The notes beneath the pieces were generated by a model. The model searched no databases and was not told where the DNA came from. It saw only the letters and a list, made by a program, of their open reading frames with translations. A stretch of 64,000 bases of DNA from Heterodera schachtii (taxonomy: Eukaryota > Nematoda > Chromadorea > Rhabditida > Heteroderidae), in assembly GCA_023374025.1 (NCBI GenBank), contig SIJG01000016.1, positions 1,950,142-2,014,141 of the forward strand, written 5' to 3'. Below, one piece after another: positions 13,401-25,636 of the stretch (position 1 is the stretch's first letter; each line of letters opens with the position of its first letter). A program made the translations under genes and the position numbers.

Positions 13401-16400
13401 TCAGCATGGGCGGCTTTCTCACAACGGATGCCATCAAAACCAATGGGACACAGACAAACGGTGGAGAAAGCGGACGAACAGAAAAGGGACAAAGGTAATT
13501 AAGGGCAATTAAGCTAATGACTAGCGATGCTTTTACTTTTTGACCTCCCAAGCACAAGTCCCACCGTTTAAGCAGGGATTTGGGGGAAGAAAACAGCTGA
13601 GAGAACGGTGTTCACAGAATTCGCCTGCCCATCCTAAAAATAATTTGAAATAGTGAAATTAATTTCATATCATTTCGTTTGCGTGTTAAATCAAAAAAGA
13701 ACGAATGAAGTACCTTCCGCGCATTTGCAATTTACGCTGCCATTGTTTTGATAAAAGCAATTGGCACCATTTTGGCAAGGATTTGATGCCAAACATGGAT
13801 TTATTGGCAAGCAAATTTGGCCGCTTCCATTCGTTGATTTGACAAATCCGGAATTGCATTGGCAAATGCCACTAAAATATTTGAGAATTGAAACTAATAA
13901 GTTCTAAGTGCTTGCCCTTTGCAAGCTCCATTTGGACATTCATTAGCAGCGATTCCCTCATTGTCAGCAGCGGACCCATTGCATGTGCCGTTTTGCTGTT
14001 TAATTGCCAATTTTGGCTCAATTTGTTGCTGAGAGAGCAAAGATTGTTCATCACAACGTCGACCATTAAACCCTAACAAATAAAATAATTTTAATATATT
14101 TTTTGTTTTTTTTTATTTTACCCCGCTGGCAAATGCACAAAGTGCCGTTGAGCGAGTCAAACAGACATTTGGCGGAATTTAGACAAAACTGCGCGTCACA
14201 AAGGTCGAATGGAACAGAACAATCCGAGCCAACGAAGCCCAAAGCGCAGATGCAAAAGCCTAAATTAAAAATTAAAATATTATTAAAATTTTAAAATGTT
14301 TGACCATTTTGGCATTTCCCGTGGCCTGAACAGCCATCGAAGGCGCAGTCGAAGTGCCGTTGTTCCTCCGTAACAATTGGCATTTGTTGTCCCCCTTTTT
14401 CCTGTCCTTTTTGGCATTTTCCATCTAATATGAATAAAACAGATTTTTGTCTGCAAAATGTAAAAATAACTTTGACAAGAACGGCATGGGGCGAGGCCAT
14501 TGGCGGAGAGAGTGCCCGGGGGACAGAGAGCTGAACAAAAAAGAATGGGACAACGATTCCTCGAGTTGGCCATGCCGGGGATGGGGAGGGGGGGGGGGGG
14601 GGGGAGGGGGGGGGGGGGAACCGGGAAAGGAAACCCGGGGAAGGACCTAGACGGGGCGGGAAAGCCGGGGGGTCGGGGATGACCCAAAATTCGGTATAAT
14701 GCCCATCCCATAATAAAAAAAAAACTGACAATTGAAAATACCCACCCAAACATTGCCACTCCGCTACACTGCCGGCCTCGGCGGTGGTCGTCCCCCCCGG
14801 GCACGGTGTGCACTTCGTCTGTCCCGCTTGTTTGGCAAATGTCCCCGTAGGGCATTTGGCACAAGTGCCGTTGGTGGCAAAATGTCCCTGTCGATAAAAT
14901 GCCTTTTGTTTAATTGGGTTTTGCTACCTTTGGACATATTTCACATCTGAGCAATTCATTTGGAGCCCATCCATTCAGACATTGTAAATGGTAGGCGAAA
15001 TGCCGTGATTGAACACCTGCGATTTGAAAGTCGGCAAAATGGATGGCAATAAAAATTTATTTACTGCCGTCCGGGCATTGGTCTTCGAATGACGCGTCAA
15101 TTTTGTCGGAAAAGGCGGCGCCAAAAGCGCCTTTTACTCGCCGAATGCAATTCACCAACATTTGTCCATCGTTGCTAAAAGCCAAACTAATTTATTACAA
15201 AATCCACAAGAAAAGTCCAAGACATTCTGACCCCCCGTTTATTGTCTCTGCGGTGAAATTGTGCACAGTCAAATTGGGGTGGACAAAGTCAAAAGCATTT
15301 GGGGAGACGGACCATTGGACGCCGGGACAATTCAAAGCGAAAAAGCCACTGAATTATCATTAATTCCTAATATTTACACTCCTCTCAATTAGTGCCCACT
15401 TTGTGTGCCGTGCCAATGCCTTTGTGCATTTTTCAATGTCCGATGCCACGACAATTGAAACGGTCACCGCGGAAGGGCTTCAAAATGGAAATTTTTTTCA
15501 CTTTTTGGCTTTTCCCCATTCTCTTTTGATTTTCAATTCTTCCATTTTCCCTGCCTTTCTTCCTGCAGACATTGCGCTTCTCCAATCAACGGCATTTCCT
15601 GACTTTCGCTCCCCATTTCTCTTGTGTATGTCAGCCCTTTGCCCGGTCGGTTTCGCCAGCAGCGCAACTCGCGCAACCCCCGAGGGTATTCGCGTCCCCC
15701 GGGGCAACGCTCTCTTCTGAAAAGACAAAAACAGTCGAAAGTTTTATATTATTAAACTAAGTTTTTTAACCTTTTGCATCGCATCATTCCGTCCATTTCG
15801 TTGACACATTCGAATTGGCGCCAATTTCCCGGCCCAAATGCCCACAAGGGACAGTCAATGGAAAGTCTGAAAAATAGGCCCAATAGTGCCAAGAAACAAA
15901 TTCGAAAAATAAAACTCACGTCTGATACCAAAATTGGCACTTTTGGACGCCATTTTCTCCTACAGTGACTAATTTTGGCACTGCCAAAGGAAGCGAAGTG
16001 CCATTGGGGGGACCAAAACTAAAAAAGGAATGATTATGAGACCATTTGGAAGTCTTATTTTTTTTGTTTGCCTCAATAATCTGCGATTTTTTGCTAAAAT
16101 TGGCGGATATTCAGCTCGAATTAACGGCGGTTCGTCTGTCAGCGGGTCACCGCCAAATTCGGCACTCACATTCACTTCGCGAATGTGCCATTCTGGGCAT
16201 TCAATGTCTTTGTCATTAGACGAGTGTCCCGCAGCTAAAATTTATAAAAATATTTAAATTAAAAAAATAAATTTAATAATAAATCACTTACTGGCATCGT
16301 CAGAAGAGGTGCCACCTTCGAAGACAAGCTTTGTCACACACTGTTTCAGTTCACCGTGAAAATCAACAGCTCGCCAAACGATTTCCGTCTCATCGCCTTT

Positions 16401-19400
16401 TGGAAATTAAATGGAAATAATTTTAAATTTAAAAATTATTTTTCAAAAAATTATTAGAGAAGCTTAATTCAAATAAGCAGCTAACAACACCTCTGAATTT
16501 GTATGCTTTTGCCGAAATGTTCATATTTACTGCACTGATTTGAATGTGCGGGTCATTGTCAACTACCGTAGGCCTAAATTCGGTTGTTTCGAGTCAATTT
16601 CAAACAAAACAACTTGCCATGGGATTACGGTAGGCTCAGGTTGTCCGGTGTCAATTTGGCGTCCAATTTTAAGTTGAGAAGCGCAACGAAGTTCCAGCGG
16701 TTGTTGATCAATGCAGAAAGGGGGCGCAGAATCGAGGTCAAACTCATTCAAATTTTGCTGCGAATTATATCATAAAAATGTTTAAATCAAAAATTAAAAT
16801 TTTATGCAATTTTAAATTAATCAACACCTTTTCTCTAATTACAGTTTGAGTCAGTGGAACTGTTGTGGTTGAAATTGCTGTTGGCATTGGCGTTGTGCTC
16901 GTGCCAATTGTTCTACTAATAGTGGACAGAGGTGCTACAGTATTTCTGCTGGTTGTTGACTGTAAAGATTTTAATATTATTAAATTACTGTATTCCTTTC
17001 CCTTTTTCATAACTACCGTATTCCTTTCCTATTTTTGATATCCTACAGATTCCTTCCCATTTCCATTGTATTTAACTTTGTTTCTCTACCGAAAGTGTCA
17101 TCTTCGGCTGCTGTTTTATGTCCGCTGTTTTGGCTGTACTGCTTGCCAATGTGCTGGTGTTCAGCAACGGTCTGAGTGTGACGAGTCCGCCCCCATTAAG
17201 CAATTCTCTTGGCTTTAGCCCGTTGCACAAATCATCCGAACAGCAAACTGTGCACATTTCAATTCCGCCCGGATCGGTGAGGCAACTTTCGCGGGCACTC
17301 ACATTAGACTAATTAATTAATGTGTAAAATAAAAATTTTAATTCAGAATCTCAATTTATTATTTCAACACCAATTAGCAAGAGCGTAGCCAAAACTATGT
17401 TTTCTACCCCCCCCCCCCCTCCCCTCCGAAGCCCTACGCTTTTTTATTACCCTGAAAATGCCGCATTCGGCACGCTCTGCGCACCTGCGTACGACTTTGA
17501 ATGGCATGGCTCGTCCTCCGCTTCGTTGTGTGCCATCCGCGGCACCGTTGCGCGTGTGCGATTGGACCATACACAATGCTTTTGGACTCTCACAACGCGC
17601 GTCAGTGCCCGCGTCACGCGAAGCGTCAGCAGCAGTCAAAGAAATGCAACGGGGGTCCGTGTCGGAAGAGCACACGTGGCAAAGCAGCGGAACTGAGGCG
17701 GAAGGGAAAATGGCGAAAAACGGCAAAAAATTGAAAATATTTAATAAATTAAATAAAAAAACATTTATCCGATTTGCAAAATAATTATTTAATGAATTTA
17801 CATAAATATTCACCCTTTTCCGCGCATTTTCCATTTGCGTTTATTTTCTGACCATTTGGACATTGGCAACCAAAAAGAGACGACTAAAAGAACGAAAATT
17901 AATTCATTTGTTATTATTTATTAGCTCTTTTTTCGTACTCCGTTCTCTGGCAGAAGCCAATTGCCGCTTGGCGAACAGATCAGTTGCATCGTTTTGCCGG
18001 ATTGGCATTTTGCCGAAATTGTCCGATTTTCAAAATGGGCCGGTGTGCGCGGAAAATTTGCCAACTTTTAAATATTTTAGAATAAAAATTTTTCAATAAA
18101 ACTTATTAAAGATCGGTAATTTTAAATTTGCAGATCCCGCTGCGGTATTGGGATTCAAAATTTTTGCGGGATTACTGGTGGACAAGCCGTGCTGGAAACG
18201 CGGACACGTTCAACCACAAAGTTTGGCGATTTATTATCGGCAGAGATTTGAATTCGAAGTTTGGAGTGCGGAGGAAAAAATTGGATGGAATGGACGAACG
18301 GATCGGCCATAATTCGGCCTAATTAATTGAAATTAAAAATTGATTTGATAATAAAATGATAATAGACCACAAACCCAAGGGATTGAAATGTTCCGCCGAA
18401 GGGTCCGCGGAAAGCGAAGGGCCAGCGAAATAACTGACCCAAACCATACAGTCGGGACAGGGAATAGGCCCAATTTCAACGGAAAGTGATAACCAATCGC
18501 CGCCCGACACGTCCATCGACGGAGTGATCAGAAAACTTAGGGGACATTTCAATAAATATATGAATTATCAAAAGGGTAGGGACATTGAACAGATGATTGA
18601 TCAGTGGATTGAAAGTGCCAAAAAACTCAATCAGTCGATCAATCAGTTAATTAAGAAGATTAAGCATCATTAACTAATATTCAATCAATCAGCAGCCAAT
18701 CAGTCGGTCAGTCAACAACAAATAAACCAAACAACCAATTAATAATACCTCTGCAGACGACGATTGGATGGCCAATACGCCCAACTTCCATTTGGATGAA
18801 TTTGATGCCACTAATTTATGTAAGAAGATATCTGGCTGATCATACAACCAACAATAATAACCTGAATGGACGCGTGCCATCCGAACAATCGCCGCGCACT
18901 GTCAAAAACCACAGCTAAAGAAGGCACTGATCAGCACCAATCGGCTGTTGTTTTTCTCGCTTTTCAATCGACTCGCCTTTCTCGGGCTTTGCTGCTCTGA
19001 TCAGTGCGTCTAATTGGCCATATTCGGATGTTTGATCAGCAGCAGTGATCGGTTGCGTCTGTCCATCGGCCATCGCTTCTCTCACTGCCCTCCGGACAAA
19101 ATCTAAAAATTGGGCGCATGACATTAAATTCAAAATGATTGAAAACCTAACTTTTTACACATTTTCGCGCTTTCCGATCGCTCAGAGTGTAATTTGGTTG
19201 GACACATTCAAAGGACACTTCCTTCCCCTCGGGCACACTTTCGCGGGACGGACTCAGCAAAATGGTGGAATTTGCTGTGAATTTGGACATATCACAAATG
19301 CCGTTACTTTCTGTTTTGGCTAAAAATTAAATAATTAATTTAAAATGTTTTCTTTTTTGACCTTCGCATTTCGGCAATTCGTCCATTGACCATGCCATTT

Positions 19401-22400
19401 CAAAGTTTGTCAACTTTTTGCAAGTCATTGTCCATTCTTTGCCGGATTTTCTGCGAATTATTTTTTACGATTAATTACTCATTAATTAATTCCTATATTT
19501 AACAAATTATTTATTGAAAATTCACTCGCAGCTCATTTTGACCACTGCGCCCGGCCCAAACTTTTCATCCGTAGGCCAAATTTGGCCTTCGTCCAACGAA
19601 ATGCGCATGCCATCGTTACGAATGCCAAGCGGAATTTGGGAACACTGAGGCACTGAAAAATTAGAGTTAACTTTTTGAAAAATAATTTATAATTTTGTGC
19701 CGACAAATGCACGACGGAGCGTCGTTTGACCAATTGCCAGTGGGCAGACAAATGGTCCGACTGGGACCAACCATCAGATAATCTGAGCTAAATGAGAAGC
19801 AAATGAATTGGACAAAAGGGAGAAAAGCAAAGGGAGAAAAAATGTGAATATTAAATAATTTCAAAATGCTTCTTTTTGTTTTTGTTTCGAGCTTTTCACC
19901 CCTTTTGTCCGTTGTGTGTCCATTGGGCACAGTCAAAGTGCACAACTGAATGAACCGCGTATTCCTTCAAAGATTGGCCACGAATTTTGGTGGCCATGTT
20001 GGGCAGCACAGGCACAACACAAGTGGGAAAAGCTGGACAAATGAAAATACAAAAATTACAATAAAAGCGAATTACTATTTCAGTTACAGTAGCATTTATC
20101 TCATCCTTGTCTTACCTTTTTGGCATTGCTTTGGCATTGTGCCATTCCATTGTCCGTTCGGCAAACATTTCAATTCCCCTTCGGGCCCAACGGGCGCCGA
20201 GTTGGCATTGTGCCGACAATAAATTGTCATTGTGCTGTTCACGAGATGCTGTGGGTCGGATGATTGGATGATGAATTGCTCTTCAGCTGAAATTGGTTTT
20301 TGACATCGTTGGGCTAAAATTAAAATGAATTTTAAATACTTCAAAAGAAAAAGTTTACTTATGCAGGAATGGCCGGAGAGAAGCGATTGGCGGGAGGGAA
20401 TGACCAATTGCTTAATTAACCAAAGGCAAACAGTTTAGTAATTTAGCTTCCTTTTTACACTTTCTGTTGCTTTTTTGTCGTCGTACAAAGTGTGAGTGCC
20501 CTCGGGGCAAAGGCACTCAAAGGGGGGGAAAGCCCCCGGGGGATGGGCCGTTCTTTTGCAAGTGCCAGCCGAACAAGGCCAAAGGTCAGCGGAGCATAAG
20601 TCAATTTCTAATTGAAAATAAAATTAATATTTATTATTATTTATTTTTTGACGTTCCCTTTTCATTTAATTCGCTTTTTTGTCATAAATTTTATTTTTGC
20701 CATTTTTTCTTTTTTAAAAGTTGGACCTTCGCATTGTTGGCCAAAAATGGCTTTTCTGTTGAACCGATATGTTGGCGTTGTACAATTGCATGTGTAAGTT
20801 CCATTCAGCGGAATACAAATGCCATTGCTTCCGCACGGATTTTCGTCAAATTGTTCGCATAAGTTTTCAACTATAATTTATATAATTCGTTTAATTTAAT
20901 TTTGGGTTTTCCTTTGTAAAATCTCACATTGGCATTTAATCCCTTCCGATGGGATTCCGTCCCATTTTGCCATGCCATTTCCATCCAAAATGCATTTTGG
21001 CAAAGTTTTAGTCGCCATTTTTGCGCCTTGCACACAATCAATTTCTGCAAAATTGCCTGGAGGTGTCCAAAAATGAGAAAAATTGCCCATTTCCACACTC
21101 ATCGAATAACAGCCGATTTCTATAAATTAATTAATTATATATATTTAAGAATGGTTTTTAGGTTTGTTCAGAGGCATGCTTTTGACCTTCTTCTTCTTTT
21201 TGTTGTTGCCTCTTTTTCTTCCATTTTCCATTTTCCCTCATTCGCTCACTTTGGCATGCCATCGCCACCTTTGTCCATTGGCCATTCGCTGCGCATTGTG
21301 CCACACTTTGTCCTCCCCTCGGCACCGTCCCATTGGCACATTCATATGCCACCAAAGTGCCGAAGGAAATGTCCGAATTATTGAGGATTGAAGCAGAAAG
21401 AATTGCCGACATGAAACGATCCGACGGAGGGAAATTGACCAAATTTGGCGACGCAATGCGCGGAGGGAAGGCACAACGAATCGCTAAAATTAGAAATATT
21501 ATGGGAATTAAATTGGCAATTATACACATTACCAACACATTTTGGCTTTGGGATCCATTCGCCTGACGTCGATTTGCAAATTGACTGTTGCACTTCCAAT
21601 GGAGCAAAACTAAAAATGATTTTAATTTAAAAAAAATAACTAAAGGAAGAAAGAACAGATGAAATGCCAACCCGAAATTGCAACGGAAGCGCAAAATGCC
21701 AAGCTGACGATTCAAATCGAGCACGAGGCCATTTCTGATGCGGGGCACAACACACGGGCGAGAAGGCAATCCGTCAAAAAAAGTGATTAGAATTATTATT
21801 TTAATTTAAATATTATTATTTTTAATTTAAAAATTTTGCTAATGTAATAAAAAATTAATAATTATTAATGTTTTACGGTTTTACCATAATTTTCATTTTC
21901 ATTTCCTTCTTCTTGGCATCCGATGGCTCGCCATTTTCCTCCATCGACACAAATTAATTCGGCACTTTTGTTGCTCACGGGGCATGGCACGGATGGAAAA
22001 CGGTAACGAAAAGGAAAATGATGACCATCCAAAGTCGAATTTGGCAATATTTTTTGTGGGAAAACAGAATGCCAAAGGAACGGCTTTCGGCAGTCTAAAA
22101 ATATAAAAGAAAATTGGCACCAAACAATTCGAAATGGCCGAAACAACAAAAAATGGCAAAAAATATTTTAATTTAATATAATTTTTCATTAATAAAAACC
22201 AAGCGAATATGCAATTTTTGCTTCGATGCTTGAAGTGTAATTGAGCAAAATGTTCAGCAAAACGCTATGTGAATGAGAACGAAACATTTGACCGCTAAAT
22301 TATAAAATAATAATTAATAATTAAATAATAATAAAAATAATTAAAATTAAAAGAATTGCCTTCCAATTAATAATCCATTGTTCGTTCTTTGCTCATCAAT

Positions 22401-25131
22401 GTTAAAGAACTAAATATTCGAAAAAATAAAATTGGTATAAAAATAAATTCATACCATTAAATTGTCTCTTTCCGTGCCTTTAAATTGGTCGACAAAAAGT
22501 GAAAACGGTTCATTTTCAGACACATTAATTCGTAGAGGACAATTAATTGGACTAAAAATAAATACGTATAATTAGTAAATGAATGGCATTAATTAAGCAA
22601 TAATTTATTAAATAGAAATAAATTCAAATTATAAAGATATCTTCTTCACCTTTCTTGTGTTGGCGACTTTTTGAGAAAAATTAGCACATTTCCCGACGGC
22701 GTCGGATCGACGAATTGACCATTTTCACAGGCTTAAAGTCATTAATTAATTAATTTATATAGACTTTCATAGTCCAAATGTTCTTGCTTCGTTGGAACAC
22801 TGCTCGAACTCCCGCGTCGCCTAATGACCCGTTAATGGCACGGAAAAAGAATTGAATGCGCGGCGAATTGGTCACCAGCAGAGACGGGGCCGAATTGGAG
22901 GAAGTAAAGTTATGGGCAAATTGGACGGAACGTGCATCGTCGAGCAGAACGAGGCCAAACCAATCACCGGGAGAAAGTCGAAAGAGGGGAAACTGTGGGG
23001 AAAAATAAATTAGGGGCAATTAGGGGCTTAATTGATGACCCTAAATTAGTTAATTGTGATGCTAATAGCATTAGTATAGTAATCCAACCTTAACCAGGAT
23101 AACACCTCGGTTCCGGTTTTCAATGGTCCATTGGCATTGCATTGGAGTCCTAATTTTAAGTTTCTTTTTGTTTTCTTTAATTTCTTTTCCTTTTCCACCT
23201 GTAACGTCCCGTGTCCGGCACATTCATTGGAACGGCAAAAGAGCCGTTCTAATTGGTTAATTAAGCATTTTAAAGAGTTCTTAAGAAAAGGAGGACAAAC
23301 CCACGACTCAAAGGTACGAACGCAAACATTGGCATCTGAATGGATTCTCAGTTAAGGTCAAAAACATTAAACTTAAACTGAAATTTCCTCTGTCCTATGC
23401 TTTCGTTAAGAATCTGAGCCCACTTCCCAATTTTCCCTTTTTGGTATTTTATTTTCATACAGTAATTACCGTTTTTCATTTTGCCCTTTTTTGGTTTGGC
23501 TTGTCCTACTGTATTTTTCCTTCTGTTTACCGTCCACTTCGTAGTGCAAATGGAACCCCCGCCGTCGTCTCCTCCCCCCTCTGTCCTTCTCATCCTCCTC
23601 AATTTGCCCTCCATTTTTTTGTATTTGTTCGTACAAAATTAACAGCCGATTTGCCGCCAAAATTGACGGAGTTTTGTTGTCGTTTTGTGAAATTTGAAAG
23701 TGTTCGCCTTTTTCCAAATCGATTAGTGACAGCCGTTCATTTGAGCCGAGTTGAAGCGCGAGAAACTGTTCAAACATATGTAATTGTCGAATCAAAACCA
23801 AATTGTTACGTCCAGCTTTATCCTGGCCCCCGGCTTCTGCTCAATTGTCCACTTTTCTCGGTTCGGCAAACATTCGCTGCCTTTGGATTTTGTTGCGGCG
23901 ATTCGCCACCGAATTGGCGAAATGTCTCCCGTAGAATCGCTTTATATTTTTTTTGCATTTTTATTTTTTCGACAAACTCACCTTAATTCTGTAAATATTT
24001 CTTCAGTGTCCTCGCATTTCTGTGTCCCATTATTTGTTTTGTCGCAGTTCTGTGCCCATTCGTCGTCCCCCGATTCGCAGTCCGAAACGCCGTCGCAAAG
24101 TGCGCGATGCGAAACGCACGCGCCGTTGTCGGCACAACGGTGCTGCGGAAGGCCAATGCCATCGGAAAAAGACAGGAAAATGGAAATATTTGAATGTTGA
24201 TTGATACCCAAATAGCAAGCGAATGTTTGGCAAATGACCGGCAATTGGTCAGAGCAATTGCGAATGTGCCAACCAAACTAAATTTGAATTTGAATGAAAT
24301 GAAATGTCATTAAAATTAATTGTTTTAAACATTTGTTTCGTCCAATAACGCGGCACCCCACGAAAGGCACCAGCGGCCCGGCTCAGAGTTGGCCAAATGA
24401 GGCTCCAGCGAAGCCCAGGCGGGACTGAAGAGGGTTTGGTTGGGATGAAAGCATATGTAAATGGAAAAGCAACTTAAAAATGCTGGTGTTCTGTGCCGAT
24501 CCAAACCGATGGATTATTTCGGGCAATTCTTTGCTTCGCACTTCAACGTACCTTTGAAGCCATATAATTGATTAATTACAAATTAATTATTTCGGCTTAA
24601 TTACCAGTCCATTTATGCTAATGGTCATTTTAGCTCTCTCTTCTTTTTTCCTAATTTTCTCACCACGCAGTCCAAAATTCATTTTGTCCGTTCGGCGCGC
24701 GTTGCAAAAGAAATTTGCGGCTCAAATCCCTGTGAAGAAGCCAATTGTCCAAGTGAAGCGCATCACTGCGATTATTCCTTTAATTTGTCCCAATTTATTT
24801 TGGGTTTATTCCGTTAATATTAAAAAAACAAAATAAATTTAATATAAAAAGTGAATTTACATTTCGAGGCCACAAAAAATGTTTGCTTCTGTCCAATTCA
24901 TTCGCAGATCAATCGGCTCAATTTTAAAACAATTTGTGCCGATCGAAAGCCAAACATCTGATTGGGAGAAAAAATGAAAGCCCAATTCTTTAGCCATTTT
25001 TTACCTTTTGGCTCAGGGCAAAATATGTGTAAGTCACCGATACTGTAAGGGAATTCTTCGGCCAAAATGCCAAAGCGGGACAAAAAATGGCATAAAACCA
25101 ATGGCAAATAATATAATTTGTTTTGGAACAT
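5548..25131 (-). CDS. Giant multidomain single-pass membrane protein (Uninflatable/polydom-like)
   Basis: Dozens of short exons on the minus strand form one continuous series from a signal peptide (ATG 25131, hydrophobic core YYLPLVLCHFL) to a transmembrane helix at about 7350-7260 and a cytoplasmic tail. Order of domains: C-type lectin, LDLa, CUB region, Sushi and EGF, an unrecognised block, Sushi/EGF, a Ly6-like module, a Ser/Thr/Pro linker, HYR, GCC2/GCC3, about a dozen EGF repeats, pentraxin/LamG-like, HYR, GCC2/GCC3, helix, tail. This order and the single helix resemble insect Uninflatable, an apical epithelial surface protein, and partly the secreted polydom/SVEP1. By analogy it would act in cell or cuticle-surface adhesion; that is inference. 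I infer one gene because the signal peptide and the helix lie at opposite ends with no second start or stop cluster between. A split into two genes, and the exact C-terminal exons, remain open. Confidence 0.75.
7490..9600 (-). other. Juxtamembrane GCC2/GCC3 cysteine modules
   Basis: Repeated C.PG....C..C..G..t modules on separate exons: CATCAPGETW (8925) with CVKCPPNSYKTSPG (8775), PCTPCKDDRITGGVVGC (8660), NCPPGSVYCPTTDSCQMC (8530), CIGCPPGTSTEQQVDG (8380), CSVRCAVGEEMGAGEQC (8255), CPPGHFRNTTIGPADN then CVPCPIGYYQ (7870-7745), and CVRCPIGWQTLGHGAKS (7620). This is the tumour necrosis factor receptor-like GCC2/GCC3 fold found next to the membrane in Uninflatable-type proteins. Confidence 0.75.
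9600..11800 (-). other. Pentraxin/LamG-like module, HYR and Sushi-like exons
   Basis: Exons with FPCFALIKKPFSLCFWLRFG (about 11700-11650), IWHHVNVFFQFDTKI (about 11350) and NGHFVEVRSAVVGNYPAIF (about 11250-11190) follow the concanavalin-like beta-sandwich pattern of pentraxin and laminin-G domains: F.fc.WvR, W.hv and a short turn. Then come an exon with GICSESDCQPGRTSDC (about 10810) and a clear HYR module (about 10440-10335: FGWGQFHVVYLAEDSLGNWA with a following C). Confidence 0.65.
11860..15700 (-). other. HYR end, GCC2/GCC3 and a long run of EGF repeats
   Basis: GCC2/GCC3 (ephrin-receptor-like) cysteine modules are seen at about 14900-14750 (CAKCPTGTFAKQAGQTKC) and 14545-14465 (CPPGTLSANGLAPCRSC). 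Then about twelve EGF modules follow, usually one per exon. Examples are CSGHGKCQNGQ (14310), CICALGFVGSDC (14250), CQNGANCFYQNNGSVNC (13770), FLPPNPCLNGGTC (13590), CQCPEGWTGDQCDK (12970), CNCPDGYGGENCQ (12850), CANGGKC (12165) and CNGGKCQILPNS (11945). Several have the C-x-C-x2-G-[YF]-x-G-x2-C ending. One intron carries a long homopolymer at 14587-14619. Confidence 0.8.
14587..14619. repeat. Long G homopolymer tract in an intron
   Basis: An almost unbroken run of G on the + strand, interrupted by single A residues. On the coding (minus) strand it is a C tract ahead of the 3' splice site of the following exon. Similar C/G tracts occur near 17410, 30285, 34447, 49165, 50560 and 61063. Confidence 0.85.
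15780..17000 (-). other. Ser/Thr/Pro linker and HYR-like modules of the giant protein
   Basis: A mucin-like stretch rich in Thr, Ser and Pro (TIGTSTTPMPTAISTTTVPL, about 16910-16850) suggests an O-glycosylated spacer. Exons to its left contain ETEIVWRAVDFHGELKQCVT (about 16400-16330), which fits the V.W.A.D..G....C strand pair of HYR (hyalin repeat) domains, and a further candidate with CPLWAFGPGNWRQFEC (about 15860-15810). Confidence 0.55.
17080..18070 (-). other. Sushi, EGF-like stub, then Ly6/uPAR-like cysteine module
   Basis: A Sushi exon (about 18060-17930: FENRTISAKCQSGKTMQLIC, then GNWLLPENG) is followed by CQCPNGQKINANGKCAEKG (about 17875-17820). After an intron come exons with LLCHVCSSDTDPRC, further cysteines including RRCAERAEC (about 17695-17450), and SCLTDPGGIEMCTVCCSDDLC plus N (about 17285-17220). 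The opening C-x2-C and closing CC-x-x-DLCN are the hallmark of Ly6/uPAR three-finger domains. The Cys pattern is seen; the fold is inferred. Confidence 0.65.
18130..18919 (-). other. Unrecognised block of the giant protein
   Basis: Exons consistent with the frame read GDCSDGTRPFSGIKFIQM (spanning an intron at about 18845), FLITPSMDVSGGDWLSLSVE (about 18535) and SSIPSNFFLRTPNFEFKS (about 18290). No known domain is recognised. A short direct repeat of AATCAGT-like units lies in the intron at about 18630-18715. Confidence 0.4.
18920..22100 (-). other. Sushi (CCP) and EGF modules of the giant protein
   Basis: Successive exons show the four-cysteine Sushi pattern ending in W...P.C. Examples are CVVPRIRNGLVLDLNRQLGI with CKSTSGEWIPKPKC (about 21765-21545), the block at about 20310-20115 with CLPNGQWNGTMPKQC, CLPTGNWSNDAPSC (about 19750) and CSQIPLGIRNDGMR (about 19640). 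Between them two EGF modules lie at about 20865-20720 (NPCGSNGICIPLNGTYTC) and 20600-20480 (FECLCPEGTHTLYDD). Confidence 0.7.
22230..23990 (-). other. CUB-like region of the giant protein
   Basis: Two or three CUB-like modules. About 23760-23620 has LQLGSNERLSLIDLEKGEHF followed by an S.N.L.I-type strand. About 23150-22750 has CQWTIENRNRGVILV and then FPLFRLSPGDWFGLVLLDD, the C-x-W-x-I...D-x-L pattern of CUB. About 22560-22230 has CPLRINVSENEPFSLFVDQF. Several splice sites here are uncertain, including a possible 33-base intron near 23790. Confidence 0.55.
24020..25131 (-). other. Giant protein N-terminus: signal peptide, C-type lectin, LDLa
   Basis: After the signal peptide, exons read DVWLSIGTNCFKIEP and MNWTEANIFCGLEM, the W..nCfki...nWteA..fC start of a C-type lectin fold. 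Later exons (about 24450-24190) give WASLEPHLANSEPGRWCLSW and then WHIRNCSDQLPVICQT, the usual closing cysteines. An LDL-receptor class A repeat follows at about 24160-24055 (HRCADNGACVSHRALCDG, then DCESGDDEW). Its acidic Ca-binding residues D..SDC.S..DE are present. Confidence 0.8.
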
Positions 25132-25580
25132 AATAATTTATTTAGAAACAATTAACTCCTTTGAAAGGAAATGCATAATTAAGCGAATTTGAGAAGAAAA
25201 AAACAATGAATTTGATTTAAAAATTATTTATTAAAGCCAAAAATAAAAAAGAGAAATTAAATTGCATTTAAATTCTGTTTTAGTGTCTTTCTTTCAATGT
25301 TTTGTGCGCGATTTCCGACCATCGATTTGCGGTGCATTTCCAATCACTGCAAAATGACGTAAATGCCCCGCCACTTTCACTTTCAATTAAACGGGTTGTT
25401 CTTCTTTTCTTCCGTTCTTCTCTTTGGGTTTCTCTTCTGCGATCGTTTAACAATGAAAAGGCAAATAAATCAAATCGAATTTAATTTGCCACTTTTTTTT
25501 ATCACATTTTTAGTTGCATAAAATGAAAAGACAAAGCAAAAAAAAAAAAGGACAAAATGCCATTTGGCAGAAGAATAAAA
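25132..25580. other. Intergenic, nothing recognised
   Basis: Lies between the start of the giant receptor gene and the left arm of the inverted repeat. No supported exon is seen. It presumably holds the receptor promoter, but no motif can be named. Confidence 0.4.
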
Positions 25581-25636
25581 GTGACTGGCTTCCTCAGCTG
25601 TTTTTCAAATATTTGTCACAATTTCTTCTTTTTTGT

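Noticed and set aside
14283..14864. Proline-rich 193-codon ORF on the minus strand
   Set aside because: The proline stretch is a translated C-homopolymer intron between a GCC2/GCC3 exon and an EGF exon of the giant gene.
17364..17834. A separate Ly6 gene starting at the ATG near 17834
   Set aside because: The ORF's N-terminal part reads through a likely intron (CGCCTCAG acceptor just before VPLLCHVC); no proper signal peptide adjoins, so the exons were kept with the giant gene, with this doubt recorded.
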